Part shown: positions 26,271 to 35,222 of the stretch, piece after piece | How positions within the stretch are numbered: position 1 is the first letter of the stretch | How the letters are laid out: every line of letters starts with the position of its first letter | Assembly (NCBI RefSeq): GCF_029892065.1 | Contig: NZ_CP120373.1 | Span: 2,487,001 to 2,551,000, forward strand | DNA from: Sinorhizobium garamanticum | GTDB lineage: Bacteria; Pseudomonadota; Alphaproteobacteria; Rhizobiales; Rhizobiaceae | Direction of reading: 5' to 3' | Length of the DNA: 64,000 nt | Notes under the pieces: model-generated | What the model was told of the DNA's origin: nothing | Database searches by the model: none | What the model saw: the letters and a program-made list of their open reading frames with translations, nothing else | Program-made: the position numbers and the translations under genes

Positions 26271-26456
26271 TCAGGCGGCCTTGCTTTCGTCGACGATCCG
26301 AACCTTGATGTTGTTGATCATGTTCTCGCGTATCGTCGTTTCGCCATGGGTCACGCGCATGTGCTCCACAACACGACGGACGATTTCTGCATCATTGTCG
26401 GCGCGGGTGTGCCATTCACAACCCGGGACGAGCGAACCGCATTCAAACAAGCGCAT
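26271..26456 (-). CDS. DUF1059 small protein
   Basis: 61 residues. It reads MRLFECGSLVPGCEWHTRAD and ends RENMINNIKVRIVDESKAA. The C...C-x-W/H arrangement and the E(I/L)...HM...HG pattern match DUF1059, a family of short proteins with possible metal-binding Cys and His. AGGAAGGAG precedes the ATG. The plus-strand frame over the same bases lacks any family similarity, so the minus strand is preferred. Function unknown. Confidence 0.8.
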   Translation of the reverse strand: MRLFECGSLVPGCEWHTRADNDAEIVRRVVEHMRVTHGETTIRENMINNIKVRIVDESKAA

Positions 26457-26487
26457 GGTGCTGCTCCTTCCTCTGCTGCTGGCTCGA

Positions 26488-26583
26488 CTGCATGTTTCCC
26501 TAAATCGTAGACGATTAAAACATGCAGCAACTCAAACTCCTACAGCGTCCTTCGCGAGTCTTATAAGACGCGCGGCGCTGTAG
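26488..26583 (+). repeat. RIME-like mosaic palindromic repeat, copy 2
   Basis: CTGCATGTTTCCCTAAATCG and CGATTAAAACATGCAG form the first palindrome. CTACAGCG...CGCGCGGCGCTGTAG, with an inner GAGTCTTATAAGACGC, forms the second. It occupies most of the 350-base gap between the DUF1059 gene and apt. The remainder holds the presumed apt promoter, which I cannot pin down. Confidence 0.8.
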
Positions 26584-26806
26584 GTGCAGTCACGCCCCCA
26601 TTGCGTGCCTTGCAAAATTCAAGCGCACCATTAACACCCGACGCCGACAAATTGTTCCACCTGTCCCGCGGAGATTTTACGGGAGCTGCGGTTGGCGGCG
26701 AAGGGTCAGCTTTCTGACGGCAACGCGAAGAAATTTCTATAAAATTGCACGTCCTTGATGTTATGGCTTTGCCTTCCTTGAGACTCGCAGAGGCTGTTTT
26801 CCTGTC

Positions 26807-27352
26807 ATGACCGCGACCGTTCAATTGGAACTGATTTCCTCCATCCGGAGCATTCCGGATTACCCGAAGCCAGGCGTCATGTTTCGCGACATCACGACAT
26901 TGCTCGGCAATCCGAAAGCCTTCCGCCGGGCGATCGACGAGCTCGTCCACCCCTATGCGGGAACCAAAATCGAGAAGATCGCGGGCATCGAGGCGCGCGG
27001 GTTCATTTTGGGCGGCGCGATCGCCCACCAGCTATCGGCCGGCTTCGTGCCGATCCGGAAGAAGGGCAAGCTGCCGCACGATACTGTTCGCATCGCCTAT
27101 AGCCTCGAATATGGCGTGGACGAGATGGAAATGCACAGGGATGCGATCCAGCCGGGCGAGAAGGTGATCCTGGTCGATGACCTCATTGCCACCGGCGGAA
27201 CCGCCGAGGGTGCCGTCAGGCTTCTGAACCAGATGGGCGCGGACATCGTAGCTGCCTGCTTCATCATCGATCTGCCGGAGCTTGGCGGGCGCAAGAAGCT
27301 CGAAGCCCTCGGCGTCAACGTCCGCACGCTGATCGAATTCGCGGGGCATTGA
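26807..27352 (+). CDS. apt: Adenine phosphoribosyltransferase
   Basis: 181 residues, the usual Apt length. It converts adenine and PRPP to AMP in purine salvage. The PRPP-binding loop is [17 protein letters not shown] (about residues 120-136). The N-terminal [13 protein letters not shown] and [14 protein letters not shown] are the Apt-specific adenine-site motifs. No clear ribosome binding site precedes ATG 26807. It stands alone between a repeat and the convergent MaoC genes. Confidence 0.96.
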   Translation: MTATVQLELISSIRSIPDYPKPGVMFRDITTLLGNPKAFRRAIDELVHPYAGTKIEKIAGIEARGFILGGAIAHQLSAGFVPIRKKGKLPHDTVRIAYSLEYGVDEMEMHRDAIQPGEKVILVDDLIATGGTAEGAVRLLNQMGADIVAACFIIDLPELGGRKKLEALGVNVRTLIEFAGH

Positions 27353-27378
27353 AGCGCTTGCAGCGCCTCAACTCAACG

Positions 27379-27849
27379 TCAGGTGAATTCGATCACCTTG
27401 CTTTCGAACTGGATGACGGTTTCGCCGTGCTGGTTCTCGCCTTCGCAAAGAATGGTGTTGATACGCCATCCGGGTCTCGACGCGACGGTCCGCGCTTCGA
27501 GAAAGGTGACCGCATAGGTTATCGTGTCGCCGGCATAGACCGGCTTCAGCCACTTAAGTTCGCGAAAGCCGGGTGAGGGGCCGAGTTTCGGCGCGTGCAG
27601 CCCCTCGGCCGCCAGGCGCCGGATCTCATCCTTCCAGAATCGCACGAAACATTGCATCCAGCCGGCGCTCGTGTGCCAACCGGACGCGCAAAGGCCACCG
27701 AAGAGCGAGTGCTTGGCTTCTTCCTCGTCGAGATGGAATGACTGCGGGTCGAAGTTGCGCGCGAAACGGACGATGTCTTCTGCCGTGAATGTCAGACTGC
27801 CGATCACGGTTTTTCGGCCGGCTGCGTAAATTTCCGCCAACGTCATCAT
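27379..27849 (-). CDS. MaoC-like acyl-CoA hydratase/dehydratase (second of a pair)
   Basis: 156 residues with a hot-dog fold. The hydratase 2 motif is visible: FARNFDPQSFHLDEEEAKHSLFGGLCASGWHTSAG, with the D...H pair used by MaoC/(R)-hydratases. Its ATG overlaps the TGA of the upstream MaoC gene (27846-27849). Tandem MaoC proteins may form a heterodimer equivalent to double hot-dog hydratases. The substrate is unknown; these are generally annotated only as MaoC dehydratases. Confidence 0.88.
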   Translation of the reverse strand: MMTLAEIYAAGRKTVIGSLTFTAEDIVRFARNFDPQSFHLDEEEAKHSLFGGLCASGWHTSAGWMQCFVRFWKDEIRRLAAEGLHAPKLGPSPGFRELKWLKPVYAGDTITYAVTFLEARTVASRPGWRINTILCEGENQHGETVIQFESKVIEFT

Positions 27850-28301
27850 AGCCGCTGCCCCCGGTCGCGGCGGCGGAAAAGGACGGAACATTCCGAAACC
27901 GCGATTGCTTCCCCCGTCTGGTTGTTGATCTCGTTGCGGAACTTGACGATGCCGACGCCAGGTTTCGACTTCGACTGCCTGGCTCCGAGCACCAGGCTGA
28001 AGCCCGTCAGCACGTCGCCTGCGAGCACCGGCCTCTTCCAATCCATGAAGTCGATGCCCGGCGAGCCTTGAGAGGAGGAATTGCCAAGAAAGGCGTCGAT
28101 CATCATGCGCATGCCGATCGCGCTCGTGTGCCAGCCCGACGCTGAGAGCCCGCCGAGAATACTGCGCTTGCCGGCCTCTTCGTCCAGATGCATCGGTTGC
28201 GGATCGAACTCACTGGCGAAGGCGATGATGTCGGGCGCCTGCATCACGACTGGCTGATAGTCGAAGCGCCGCCCTGGCGTGAAGTCCTCGAAGTAGAGCA
28301 T
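27846..28301 (-). CDS. MaoC-like acyl-CoA hydratase/dehydratase (first of a pair)
   Basis: 151 residues, similar to its downstream neighbour: FASEFDPQPMHLDEEAGKRSILGGLSASGWHTSAI. The two share the FDPQ-HLDEE-ASGWHTSA frame, so they are an old tandem duplication. GAGGGAGG precedes ATG 28301. The first gene of the pair keeps the Asp and His; both look catalytically competent from sequence. Confidence 0.88.
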   Translation of the reverse strand: MLYFEDFTPGRRFDYQPVVMQAPDIIAFASEFDPQPMHLDEEAGKRSILGGLSASGWHTSAIGMRMMIDAFLGNSSSQGSPGIDFMDWKRPVLAGDVLTGFSLVLGARQSKSKPGVGIVKFRNEINNQTGEAIAVSECSVLFRRRDRGQRL

Positions 28302-28332
28302 GCCGGCCTCCCTCGCTGCCGGAGATGTGCTG

Positions 28333-28398
28333 CTATGCGGCTCGACTGCATGTTTCCTTAAATCGAAGACAATTTAAGGACGGCGCCGTGCCGCATAG
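28333..28398. repeat. RIME-like repeat, partial copy 3
   Basis: CTGCATGTTTCCTTAAATCG and CAATTTAAGGA are the first palindrome of the family. It is enclosed by CTATGCGGC (28333-28341) and GCCGCATAG (28390-28398) as an outer 9-bp inverted pair. The second palindrome is missing. It lies between ychF and the MaoC pair. Confidence 0.65.
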
Positions 28399-28406
28399 TC
28401 ACCGCG

Positions 28407-29510
28407 TCAGGTGTTGAAGCGGAAATGAATGACATCGCCGTCCTGGACGACGTACTCCTTGCCTTCGTCGCGCGCCTTGCCGGCTTCCTTCGCGCCGGTT
28501 TCGCCGCCGAGCGAAATATAGTCATCATAAGCGATGGTGTTCGCACGAATAAAGCCGCGTTCGAAATCCGTGTGAATGACGCCTGCGGCCTGCGGCGCCT
28601 TCGTACCGCGCGGAATGGTCCATGCGCGTGTCTCCTTCGGGCCGACCGTGAAATAGGTGATGAGGTCGAGCAGCTTGTAGCCGGCGCGGATCAGCCGGTC
28701 GAGGCCGGCCTCCTCGAGGCCGAGCGCAGCAAGGAATTCCTTGGCTTCCTCTTCGGGCAATTGCGCAACTTCGGATTCGATCGCGGCCGAGATGACAACA
28801 GATTCGGCACCTTGGGCCTTTGCCATTTCGGCAACGGCGCGGGTGTGTTCATTGCCGGTAGCGGCGTCGCTTTCCGCGACGTTGCAAACATAGAGCACCG
28901 GATGGGCTGTGAGAAGATTGAGGCCCTGCAGAGTGCGGAGTTCGTCCGCATCGAGCTTCGAAAGCAGGGTCCGTACCGGCCTACCTTCCTGCAGGAGCTT
29001 CAGCGAGGCTTCCATCACGGGAAGCTGTGCCATCGCATCCTTGTCTTTGCCGACGGCGCGCTTGCGCATCTGTTCCGTACGCCGCTCCAGGCTTTCGAGG
29101 TCGGCGAGCATCAGTTCGGTTTCGATCGTCTCGGCATCGGCAACCGGGTGGATGCGGCCTTCCACGTGGGTGATGTCGTCATCCTCGAAGCAGCGCAGAA
29201 CATGGACCACAGCGTCGACCTCGCGAATATTGGCGAGGAACTGGTTGCCGAGGCCTTCGCCCTTGGACGCGCCGCGTACGAGGCCGGCGATGTCGACGAA
29301 GGAGATGCGCGTCGGGATGATTTCCTTTGACTTCGCGACATCGGCGAGCTTGCGCATGCGCGGATCTGGAACCGCGACTTCACCGGTGTTTGGCTCGATC
29401 GTGCAGAAGGGATAGTTTGCTGCTTGCGCCGCTGCTGTCTTGGTGAGCGCATTGAAGAGTGTGGACTTGCCGACATTCGGCAGCCCGACGATACCGCATT
29501 TGAAGCCCAT
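28407..29510 (-). CDS. ychF: Redox-regulated ATPase/GTPase YchF
   Basis: 367 residues. The P-loop GLPNVGKST is at residues 8-16, DIAGLVRGASKGEGLGNQFL is the G3/switch II part, and NVAE replaces NKxD, which explains ATP preference in this Obg-family branch. The C-terminal TGS domain carries LITYFTVGPKETRAWTIPRGTKAP. It is ribosome-associated and linked to oxidative-stress control in other bacteria. ATG 29510 gives the family's standard N-terminus; upstream in-frame codons cross a repeat and are not coding. Confidence 0.96.
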   Translation of the reverse strand: MGFKCGIVGLPNVGKSTLFNALTKTAAAQAANYPFCTIEPNTGEVAVPDPRMRKLADVAKSKEIIPTRISFVDIAGLVRGASKGEGLGNQFLANIREVDAVVHVLRCFEDDDITHVEGRIHPVADAETIETELMLADLESLERRTEQMRKRAVGKDKDAMAQLPVMEASLKLLQEGRPVRTLLSKLDADELRTLQGLNLLTAHPVLYVCNVAESDAATGNEHTRAVAEMAKAQGAESVVISAAIESEVAQLPEEEAKEFLAALGLEEAGLDRLIRAGYKLLDLITYFTVGPKETRAWTIPRGTKAPQAAGVIHTDFERGFIRANTIAYDDYISLGGETGAKEAGKARDEGKEYVVQDGDVIHFRFNT

Positions 29511-29611
29511 GGCTAAAAACCTGTCTTTCTCGGATTGCTTGGCGGTGCCTATGGGATAAAGGAGAGGAGCGGTCAAGCTCTTCGCGCGCTTCTGAAGCGC
29601 CGTGCGCCTTA

Positions 29612-29690
29612 TCAGAGGCGGAAAGGACGCTACAGCACTTTGAATTGCCGCATGTTTCCTTGGATCGGGAACGATTTGAGGAAACATGCA
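29612..29690 (-). repeat. RIME-like repeat, copy 4
   Basis: CTACAGCACTTTGAATTGC is followed by GCATGTTTCCTTGGATCG and CGATTTGAGGAAACATGC, an inverted pair. Module order differs from the copy at 51881-51982, consistent with a mosaic element. It lies between ychF and clpS. Confidence 0.7.
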
Positions 29691-29795
29691 TCGGCCCTTA
29701 TCACCTGGCTCTGCCTTGAATGCGGATGCCCGACGCGCAATATTGTGCTGCGCGATGGTGATCGCCTCCTCATGTCATCAACGGGTGGATTTCCG

Positions 29796-30107
29796 ATGAG
29801 TGACAATGATGTTGCCGCAAAACCCAAGACCAGATCGAAGCCTAAGCTGCAGCGGCCGAAGCTCTACAAGGTCATTCTGGTCAACGACGACTACACCCCG
29901 CGTGAATTCGTGGTCATGGTCCTCAAGGCCGTCTTCCGCATGAGCGAGGAAACCGGCTACCGGGTGATGATGACGGCACACAAGCTCGGCACCTCGGTCG
30001 TCGTGGTCTGCGCCAGGGACATCGCCGAAACCAAAGCCAAGGAGGCGACCGATCTCGGCAAGGAAGCGGGCTTTCCGCTGATGTTCACGACCGAGCCGGA
30101 GGAGTAG
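29796..30107 (+). CDS. clpS: ATP-dependent Clp protease adaptor ClpS (ClpS2-like)
   Basis: 103 residues. The core NDDYTPREFVVMVLKAVF and the MMTAHKLGTS stretch (His of the N-degron pocket) are present. The Met of the E. coli pocket (TPMEF) is Arg here (TPREF). ClpS delivers N-end-rule substrates to ClpAP. No clpA is adjacent, and the second ClpS of rhizobia and Agrobacterium is usually such a stand-alone gene with altered specificity. ATG 29796 is preferred; an in-frame ATG at 29772 has no ribosome binding site. Confidence 0.93.
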   Translation: MSDNDVAAKPKTRSKPKLQRPKLYKVILVNDDYTPREFVVMVLKAVFRMSEETGYRVMMTAHKLGTSVVVVCARDIAETKAKEATDLGKEAGFPLMFTTEPEE

Positions 30108-30123
30108 GTTCGGCCGGCCCTCC

Positions 30124-30843
30124 TCAATCCCCCTTCGAGCCGAACATCTTCTTCAGCATCTCGGCCATAGGACCGGTGGTCGGAAGTTTTTTCGGCTGCG
30201 CGGCGGCGCGGGCCTGGTGGATGTGGGACTGCGCCGTCTGCTTCTTCGCCGCCTGCGGTTTTTCATCAGTCGGCTTGCCTCCGGTCGCCAGCGCGATCTT
30301 GTTCATGAGTTGTGAATCCTCCCCCTTGACCAGCATGTCCGCGTTGTCGGAGATGGTGTCGAGAAGCGGCGAAAGCCAGGCCTGATCCGCCTTGGCGAAG
30401 TCGCCAAGCACGTGGGCGTGCACCAGGTCCTTCACACCCGGGTGGCCGATGCCGAGGCGCAGGCGGCGGTAGTCCTTGCCGCAGTGGGCGTCGATCGATT
30501 TGATGCCGTTGTGGCCGCCGTGGCCGCCGCCGGTCTTGATCCGTGCCTTGCCGGCAGCAAGATCGAGTTCGTCGTAGATCACGACGATATCCTTCGGCGC
30601 TAGCTTGTAGAAGCGCATGGCTTCGCCGACGGCCTCTCCCGACAGGTTCATGAAGGTCTGAGGCTTCATCAGGAGCACGCGCTCGCCGGCGATCTCGCCT
30701 TCGGAGACTTCCGCCTTGAACTTCTTCGACCACGAGGAAAAGCTCGGGCGACGCTGTATCGCGTCGACGGCCATGAAGCCGATATTGTGGCGGTTGCCGG
30801 CATATTTCGAACCCGGATTGCCAAGTCCCGCGATAATCAGCAT
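30124..30843 (-). CDS. pth: Peptidyl-tRNA hydrolase
   Basis: 239 residues. It frees tRNA from peptidyl-tRNA that drops off ribosomes. [18 protein letters not shown] carries the active-site Asn9 and His19; [11 protein letters not shown] and [28 protein letters not shown] are the other signatures. Beyond residue 190 there is a 45-residue Lys/Gln/Ala-rich tail ending [14 protein letters not shown], usual in alphaproteobacteria. rplY, the usual upstream neighbour, lies 3.6 kb away on the same strand with two genes between. Confidence 0.96.
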   Translation of the reverse strand: MLIIAGLGNPGSKYAGNRHNIGFMAVDAIQRRPSFSSWSKKFKAEVSEGEIAGERVLLMKPQTFMNLSGEAVGEAMRFYKLAPKDIVVIYDELDLAAGKARIKTGGGHGGHNGIKSIDAHCGKDYRRLRLGIGHPGVKDLVHAHVLGDFAKADQAWLSPLLDTISDNADMLVKGEDSQLMNKIALATGGKPTDEKPQAAKKQTAQSHIHQARAAAQPKKLPTTGPMAEMLKKMFGSKGD

Positions 30844-30888
30844 GTCGCCAAGCTCCTAGTGATTCCGCTCCACGCGATGTGGGCGGGG

Positions 30889-30960
30889 AGAAGGGTTATG
30901 CCGCGTCCTCCCAGTTCCCTCTCCCCGCGCGCGGGGGAGAGGGTTAGGGTGAGGGGCAAT
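30889..30960. repeat. CTC-rich palindromic repeat family, copy 2
   Basis: TCCCTCTCCCCGCGCGCGGGGGAGAGGGTTAGGGTGAGGGGC with a partial inverted unit before it. It lies in the 174 bases between pth and the solute-binding protein gene. Confidence 0.75.
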
Positions 30961-31017
30961 TCCACCACATTCCGTTATTTACACCCAAAATCATCGCGGC
31001 CCGGCCAAAGTCAACGC

Positions 31018-31752
31018 CTATTTCGCCGCCTGTTCGATGCGGTTCGGGCGCAGGCCGTAGCGCTCGAAGATCCGGTCCTGCGTGCCGTTGGCGATCAGAC
31101 GGTCGAGTTCGGCCTGCATGCGGGCAACGGTCTCATCGGGCATATCCCGGTGGCAGGCGATGCCGTATTGCTTGCCTTCCAGCACCAATGCCGCCTCGAC
31201 CGGTTTGCCGTCGGCCCGCATGGTCTCGAAGGTTTTTTCCGACGTCATGAGCAGATCGATGCGACCGGCCGCGAGCTTCTTCATGGTGGAGTCAAGACTG
31301 GCGGCATAGTCGATCTTCTCGAAGCCATGCGCCTTCAGATAGGTCGCGGAGAAGTCTTCTTGCTGCGTTCCGACGACGAACTGTTTGGCCTCATCGATCG
31401 TTTGCGGCGCGATCGCCGCACCCTTGCGCCGCACCAAGGTCAGGTGATCGACGAGCAGCGGTTCGATCCACTTGAAATTCCTGTCTCGCTCTGCGTCGTG
31501 AGCGGTGGTGAAAACGCAGTGGAAAGGCTGGCTTTCGGCAAGCGCAAAGGCGCGCGCCCAAGGCAGGACCTTAATCTCGTAGCGGAGATCGACGGCCTTC
31601 ATGATCAGGGCGACCTGTTCGACCGATGCGCCATTCGCGCCGCTGGCGGTCGAGAAGTTGTAGGGCGGATATTCCTCGGTGACGAAATGGATCGTCTCGG
31701 CGTGAGCGGTGGCGGAAAGACTGAGCAGGAATGCCAGGATCAGATGCTTCAC
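31018..31752 (-). CDS. Periplasmic solute-binding protein (family 3), likely amino-acid type
   Basis: About 244 residues. A signal peptide (KHLILAFLLSLSATAHA) is followed by a type 2 periplasmic-binding fold: IHFVTEEYPPYNF, QVALIMKAVDLRYEIKVLPWARA and GTQQEDFSATYLKAHGFEKIDY. The start is GTG at 31752; AAGGAG lies eight bases upstream. No ABC permease or ATPase gene is nearby. It is followed on the same strand, with a 25-base gap, by the GGDEF-EAL gene read first, so it may sense a ligand for that protein's periplasmic domain; this is inference. Confidence 0.85.
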   Translation of the reverse strand: MKHLILAFLLSLSATAHAETIHFVTEEYPPYNFSTASGANGASVEQVALIMKAVDLRYEIKVLPWARAFALAESQPFHCVFTTAHDAERDRNFKWIEPLLVDHLTLVRRKGAAIAPQTIDEAKQFVVGTQQEDFSATYLKAHGFEKIDYAASLDSTMKKLAAGRIDLLMTSEKTFETMRADGKPVEAALVLEGKQYGIACHRDMPDETVARMQAELDRLIANGTQDRIFERYGLRPNRIEQAAK

Positions 31753-31777
31753 GCCCTTTTCTCCTTTTCGATCGGCG

Positions 31778-34150
31778 CTATGCCGGATTGGCCGCTTTGG
31801 CTTCGGAGTCATTCTCCAGGAGAGCCAGCATGCCATCGATCGGCATGGGCCGGCTGAAGAGATAACCCTGGCCATTGTCCACGCCGAGCTTGCGCAGAAG
31901 CTGCCATTGCTCCTTCGTCTCGATCCCTTCGGCGACGACCGTGCATCCCATCTGATGCGAAATGGTGCGAATGCCCTTGATGAGCATGCGGCTCTTGCGC
32001 CTGACGTCGGCGGTGCCGGAACTCAGCGACCGGGTAAAGGACTGGTCGACCTTGACGATATCGACGGGGAAGCGATTGAGGTAGCTCAGGGACGAATAGC
32101 CGGTGCCGAAATCGTCAAGCGCGATGCGGCAGCCGAACTCGTTGAGTTGCTTCAGGACGGCGTGAACCTCGGGATTGTCCAGCATCAGCACCGCCTCGGT
32201 GATCTCGATGACGATCCTCTGCGGCGAAATGTGGTGCTTGAGCAGCAGCGCAGCGAGCTTGTGGGGCAGCGTCAGCTCGAACTGCAGCGGCGAGAAGTTG
32301 ACCGCCAGATAGGTGTTCTGCGTTCCATCCAGTTCGGAGATCGCGGCGAGATGGCGGATCGCCTTGTCGAGCACGCGGTCGCCGATACGGCCGATCGTGC
32401 CTGTCTCCTCGGCAATGCCGATGATCTTGCCGGGCGGCATCAGCCCCTTTTCCGGGTGATTGAGACGCATCAGAGCCTCGAAACCGACAATCTGGCCGTC
32501 GGCCAGGCTGACGATTGGCTGTAGCCATGACTCGAACCAATCCTCTTTCAGGCCAGTTTCGATGCATTGCTCGATCTCATGGCGCTCGCGTGCGGCGTCG
32601 AGCATGCTCGCATCGAAAATCCGCACGCCGTTCTTGCCGTCGCGCTTGCGCGCATACATAGCCATGTCCGCCTTCAGGAGAAGGTCTGAGGCGCTTGCCG
32701 CATGCGTCGGGTAGACGGAAACGCCGACACTCGCGCTGACCGACAGTTCGTTGCCGGCAATCGGCATCGGCTCGCGCAGTGCCTCGCAGATGCGCTCGGC
32801 AATCTCGCTGGCGAGAGCGAAGACATCCGTTGCGGCAACGAGAATGGCGAACTCGTCGCCGCCGAGCCTCGACATCACATCATCCACGCCGAGCGTCGTG
32901 CGGATCAGTTCCACGGTCCGGCGCAAAACGGCGTCGCCCGCGGCGTGGCCGAAATTGTCGTTGATCCATTTGAAGCGGTCGAGGTCGATAAACAGGCAGG
33001 CAAGCTGCATGCCGCACGCGTCGGCGTTGCGGATCGCGTCGTCGAGCGCGCTTTCGAAGCCCTGACGATTGAGCAGCCCGGTCAGGTGATCGGTGATCGC
33101 CTGGGCATGGTTGCGGCTCTCCGCCTGCTTGAGCGCCGTGACATCGGTCATGACGGATAGCGAGAGATTGCCACCATGGTCCATTTCCGATTCCAGGATC
33201 AGGACGGTCATGAACTCGCCGTCGGCCTTGCGGAAGGGCAGTGTTACTTCGCTGATATTGTCATTGTCGACCGCGGTCGTCTTTGCGCGAAGGCGATAGG
33301 CTTCGTGCCACAGCGGATCGATGAAATCGGTGAAGTTGCGGCCGATGACCTCCTCGCGGGCATAGCCCGTCGCAAGCAACCAGTAATCGCTGACGGCGCT
33401 CAGCCTGTTTGCCGCGTCGAGCGAGAAGAGCATGGCCGGCGTCAGATTGTATGTCTCAGTTGCGCGGTCATGGGCAATCTTGAGTTCGGTTTCCTCGCGT
33501 TCCAGACGATCCTGCATCTCGTTGAAGTTTGCGGCGAGCGAACCCATTTCGTCGTCCGAGGTCCAGTCGACCCGGTGGCGGGATCCCAGCCGCCGTGTCG
33601 CCTCGATCGCGGCGGTCAGTCGCATCAGCGGGCGGATCACCGTGAAGCGATTGCCGACGAGGGCCGCCGCAAAGACGATCGCGACCGCAAAAAGGAGAAT
33701 GGCGAGAACGGTCCATTCGTCCTTGCTGAAGCGCGAGAGGATGCCGGGCGTTGGGACGACGACCTCGAGCGTCCCGACCTCCTTGATGCCCTCGACGCTG
33801 TCAAAGGCGATCGCGGTCTTCAGGGAGCGGCTTGCGGTCGTGCCCCCAGTACTTCCCTTCGGCAATTGAGCAAGGATATTTCCACTCGCATCGCGAATGG
33901 CGACGGCGCGAATATCGGTGGCGTTCATCAGCGAGCGGGCGATCCGGTCGATGCCTTGCTGGTCGAAATCCCAGATCGGCTTGCCGAGTGCCTCGCCGCT
34001 TGCCTCCATCAGAAGCTCGATATTCTGGAGGCGCTCGCGTGCGACACGTTCGCTGGATATGGTGAGGAAGAGTGCGAGCAAAGGGGCGACGAATACAAAC
34101 ATCGCGCCGCCGATGATCGCAACAAACCGGTTTTCCACCGAGTGCATCAT
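31778..34150 (-). CDS. Membrane GGDEF-EAL protein (c-di-GMP turnover)
   Basis: 790 residues. TM1 (about 10-30) and TM2 (about 147-167) enclose a 115-residue periplasmic sensor, then a HAMP-like linker, a PAS domain (about 245-355), GGDEF (about 365-525) and EAL (about 535-780). The cyclase motif is intact (RLGGDEFAIL). The phosphodiesterase residues look complete: GFEALMRLNH, NFSPLQF, DDFGTGYSSLSYL, KVDQSF and AEGIET. Both activities are therefore possible. The next gene, 25 bases downstream, encodes a solute-binding protein that might interact with the sensor domain. Confidence 0.93.
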   Translation of the reverse strand: MMHSVENRFVAIIGGAMFVFVAPLLALFLTISSERVARERLQNIELLMEASGEALGKPIWDFDQQGIDRIARSLMNATDIRAVAIRDASGNILAQLPKGSTGGTTASRSLKTAIAFDSVEGIKEVGTLEVVVPTPGILSRFSKDEWTVLAILLFAVAIVFAAALVGNRFTVIRPLMRLTAAIEATRRLGSRHRVDWTSDDEMGSLAANFNEMQDRLEREETELKIAHDRATETYNLTPAMLFSLDAANRLSAVSDYWLLATGYAREEVIGRNFTDFIDPLWHEAYRLRAKTTAVDNDNISEVTLPFRKADGEFMTVLILESEMDHGGNLSLSVMTDVTALKQAESRNHAQAITDHLTGLLNRQGFESALDDAIRNADACGMQLACLFIDLDRFKWINDNFGHAAGDAVLRRTVELIRTTLGVDDVMSRLGGDEFAILVAATDVFALASEIAERICEALREPMPIAGNELSVSASVGVSVYPTHAASASDLLLKADMAMYARKRDGKNGVRIFDASMLDAARERHEIEQCIETGLKEDWFESWLQPIVSLADGQIVGFEALMRLNHPEKGLMPPGKIIGIAEETGTIGRIGDRVLDKAIRHLAAISELDGTQNTYLAVNFSPLQFELTLPHKLAALLLKHHISPQRIVIEITEAVLMLDNPEVHAVLKQLNEFGCRIALDDFGTGYSSLSYLNRFPVDIVKVDQSFTRSLSSGTADVRRKSRMLIKGIRTISHQMGCTVVAEGIETKEQWQLLRKLGVDNGQGYLFSRPMPIDGMLALLENDSEAKAANPA

Positions 34151-34358
34151 CGCATGCCCCCCTCGGCAGTTGCTGCCACTTTATTCATTGCTAGTTCTCT
34201 TGGACTGCCACCGACGTCTCCCCGCCGGCAGAACATCATTAAATCCTTAAATGTTGCTGAAGTTGCACGCCGAGATTTCATGAGAACGAAGACTTGCATT
34301 AGCGGATGATGATGCTTGGCAAAAGCCAAGTCCGGGCGGTCTCACGTCGACCGGAAAT

Positions 34359-34394
34359 GAAAAACCCGCCCCATGTGACATGGAGCGGGTTTGT
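34359..34394 (-). terminator. Rho-independent terminator after rplY (minus strand)
   Basis: On the minus strand, AACCCGCTCCATGT and ACATGGGGCGGGTT form a stem (near-perfect) with a 3' run of five T. It lies 45 bases after the rplY stop. The rest of the gap to 34150 holds no supported gene; it is presumably the GGDEF-EAL promoter region. Confidence 0.8.
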
Positions 34395-34437
34395 CTTGTC
34401 AGCCGTCAGTGTGGCTGGCGGATACGCGAAACGCAGA

Positions 34438-35064
34438 TTATTCCTCTGCTTCGCCCTCAGCCTCTTCTGCTGCTGCTTCTTCTTCTTCCTCGGCTTCCAT
34501 CACGCGGCCGGCGATCGTGGCAACCGTGAAGTCGCGATCGGCGATAACCGGGGTCGCGCCTGCCGGAAGCTTGATGTCCGAGATGTGGACGGTGTCGCCG
34601 ATGTTGAGGCCGGTGAGGTCGACCGTCAGAAACTCCGGAATGCTGTCGGCGGAGACGTTCAGCTCGACTTCATGGCGAACGATGTTCAGCGCGCCACCGC
34701 GCTTGAGACCCGGGGACTTCTCTTCGTTTTCGAAGTGAACCGGGACCTGAACGGAAACCTGGCTGTCCTTCGAGACGCGCAGGAAATCGACATGCATCGT
34801 GAAGTCGCGGACAGGATCCAGCTGGTAGTCCTTCGGCAGGACGCGGATCTTCTCGCCGTTGACGTCGATGATCGCAACGGTGGTCATGAAACCGCCGGCG
34901 TGTATCTTCATCGTCACTTCCTTGGTGGCGAGCGCGATGGAAAGCGGGGGCTGCTTGTCACCATAGATGACAGCTGGGATAAGACCGTTGCGGCGAAGTT
35001 CGCGGGAGGACCCCTTACCAACCCGTTCGCGCGTCTCGGCCTTGAGCTCGTAAGTCTGGCTCAT
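34438..35064 (-). CDS. rplY: 50S ribosomal protein L25 (CTC form)
   Basis: 208 residues: an N-terminal 5S rRNA-binding L25 domain (about 1-95, starting [24 protein letters not shown]), then the TL5/CTC beta domain. The tail is highly acidic (a run of Glu and Ala with 12 Glu in the last 20 residues). The long CTC form is usual in alphaproteobacteria. A strong terminator follows at 34359-34394, so it is not in one transcript with the genes downstream. Confidence 0.96.
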   Translation of the reverse strand: MSQTYELKAETRERVGKGSSRELRRNGLIPAVIYGDKQPPLSIALATKEVTMKIHAGGFMTTVAIIDVNGEKIRVLPKDYQLDPVRDFTMHVDFLRVSKDSQVSVQVPVHFENEEKSPGLKRGGALNIVRHEVELNVSADSIPEFLTVDLTGLNIGDTVHISDIKLPAGATPVIADRDFTVATIAGRVMEAEEEEEAAAEEAEGEAEE

Positions 35065-35222
35065 GGGTAGACCTTTCTGGTTATTTGGAGAGTTCGTCCG
35101 TCAAAAAGCGGAAAAACCTGAAGCTGACTGGCAGCTTCATCCGCGTTGCCTCCAAGGGTGTCTGCGCGGACGCGCGGTCCATAGCCGAGTATGGGCGGAA
35201 ATGCAAGGCGAGGCGGGGCGGT

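Noticed and set aside
33176..34309. 377-codon plus-strand frame over the GGDEF-EAL gene
   Set aside because: The minus strand encodes a full, motif-complete GGDEF-EAL protein; this is its shadow.
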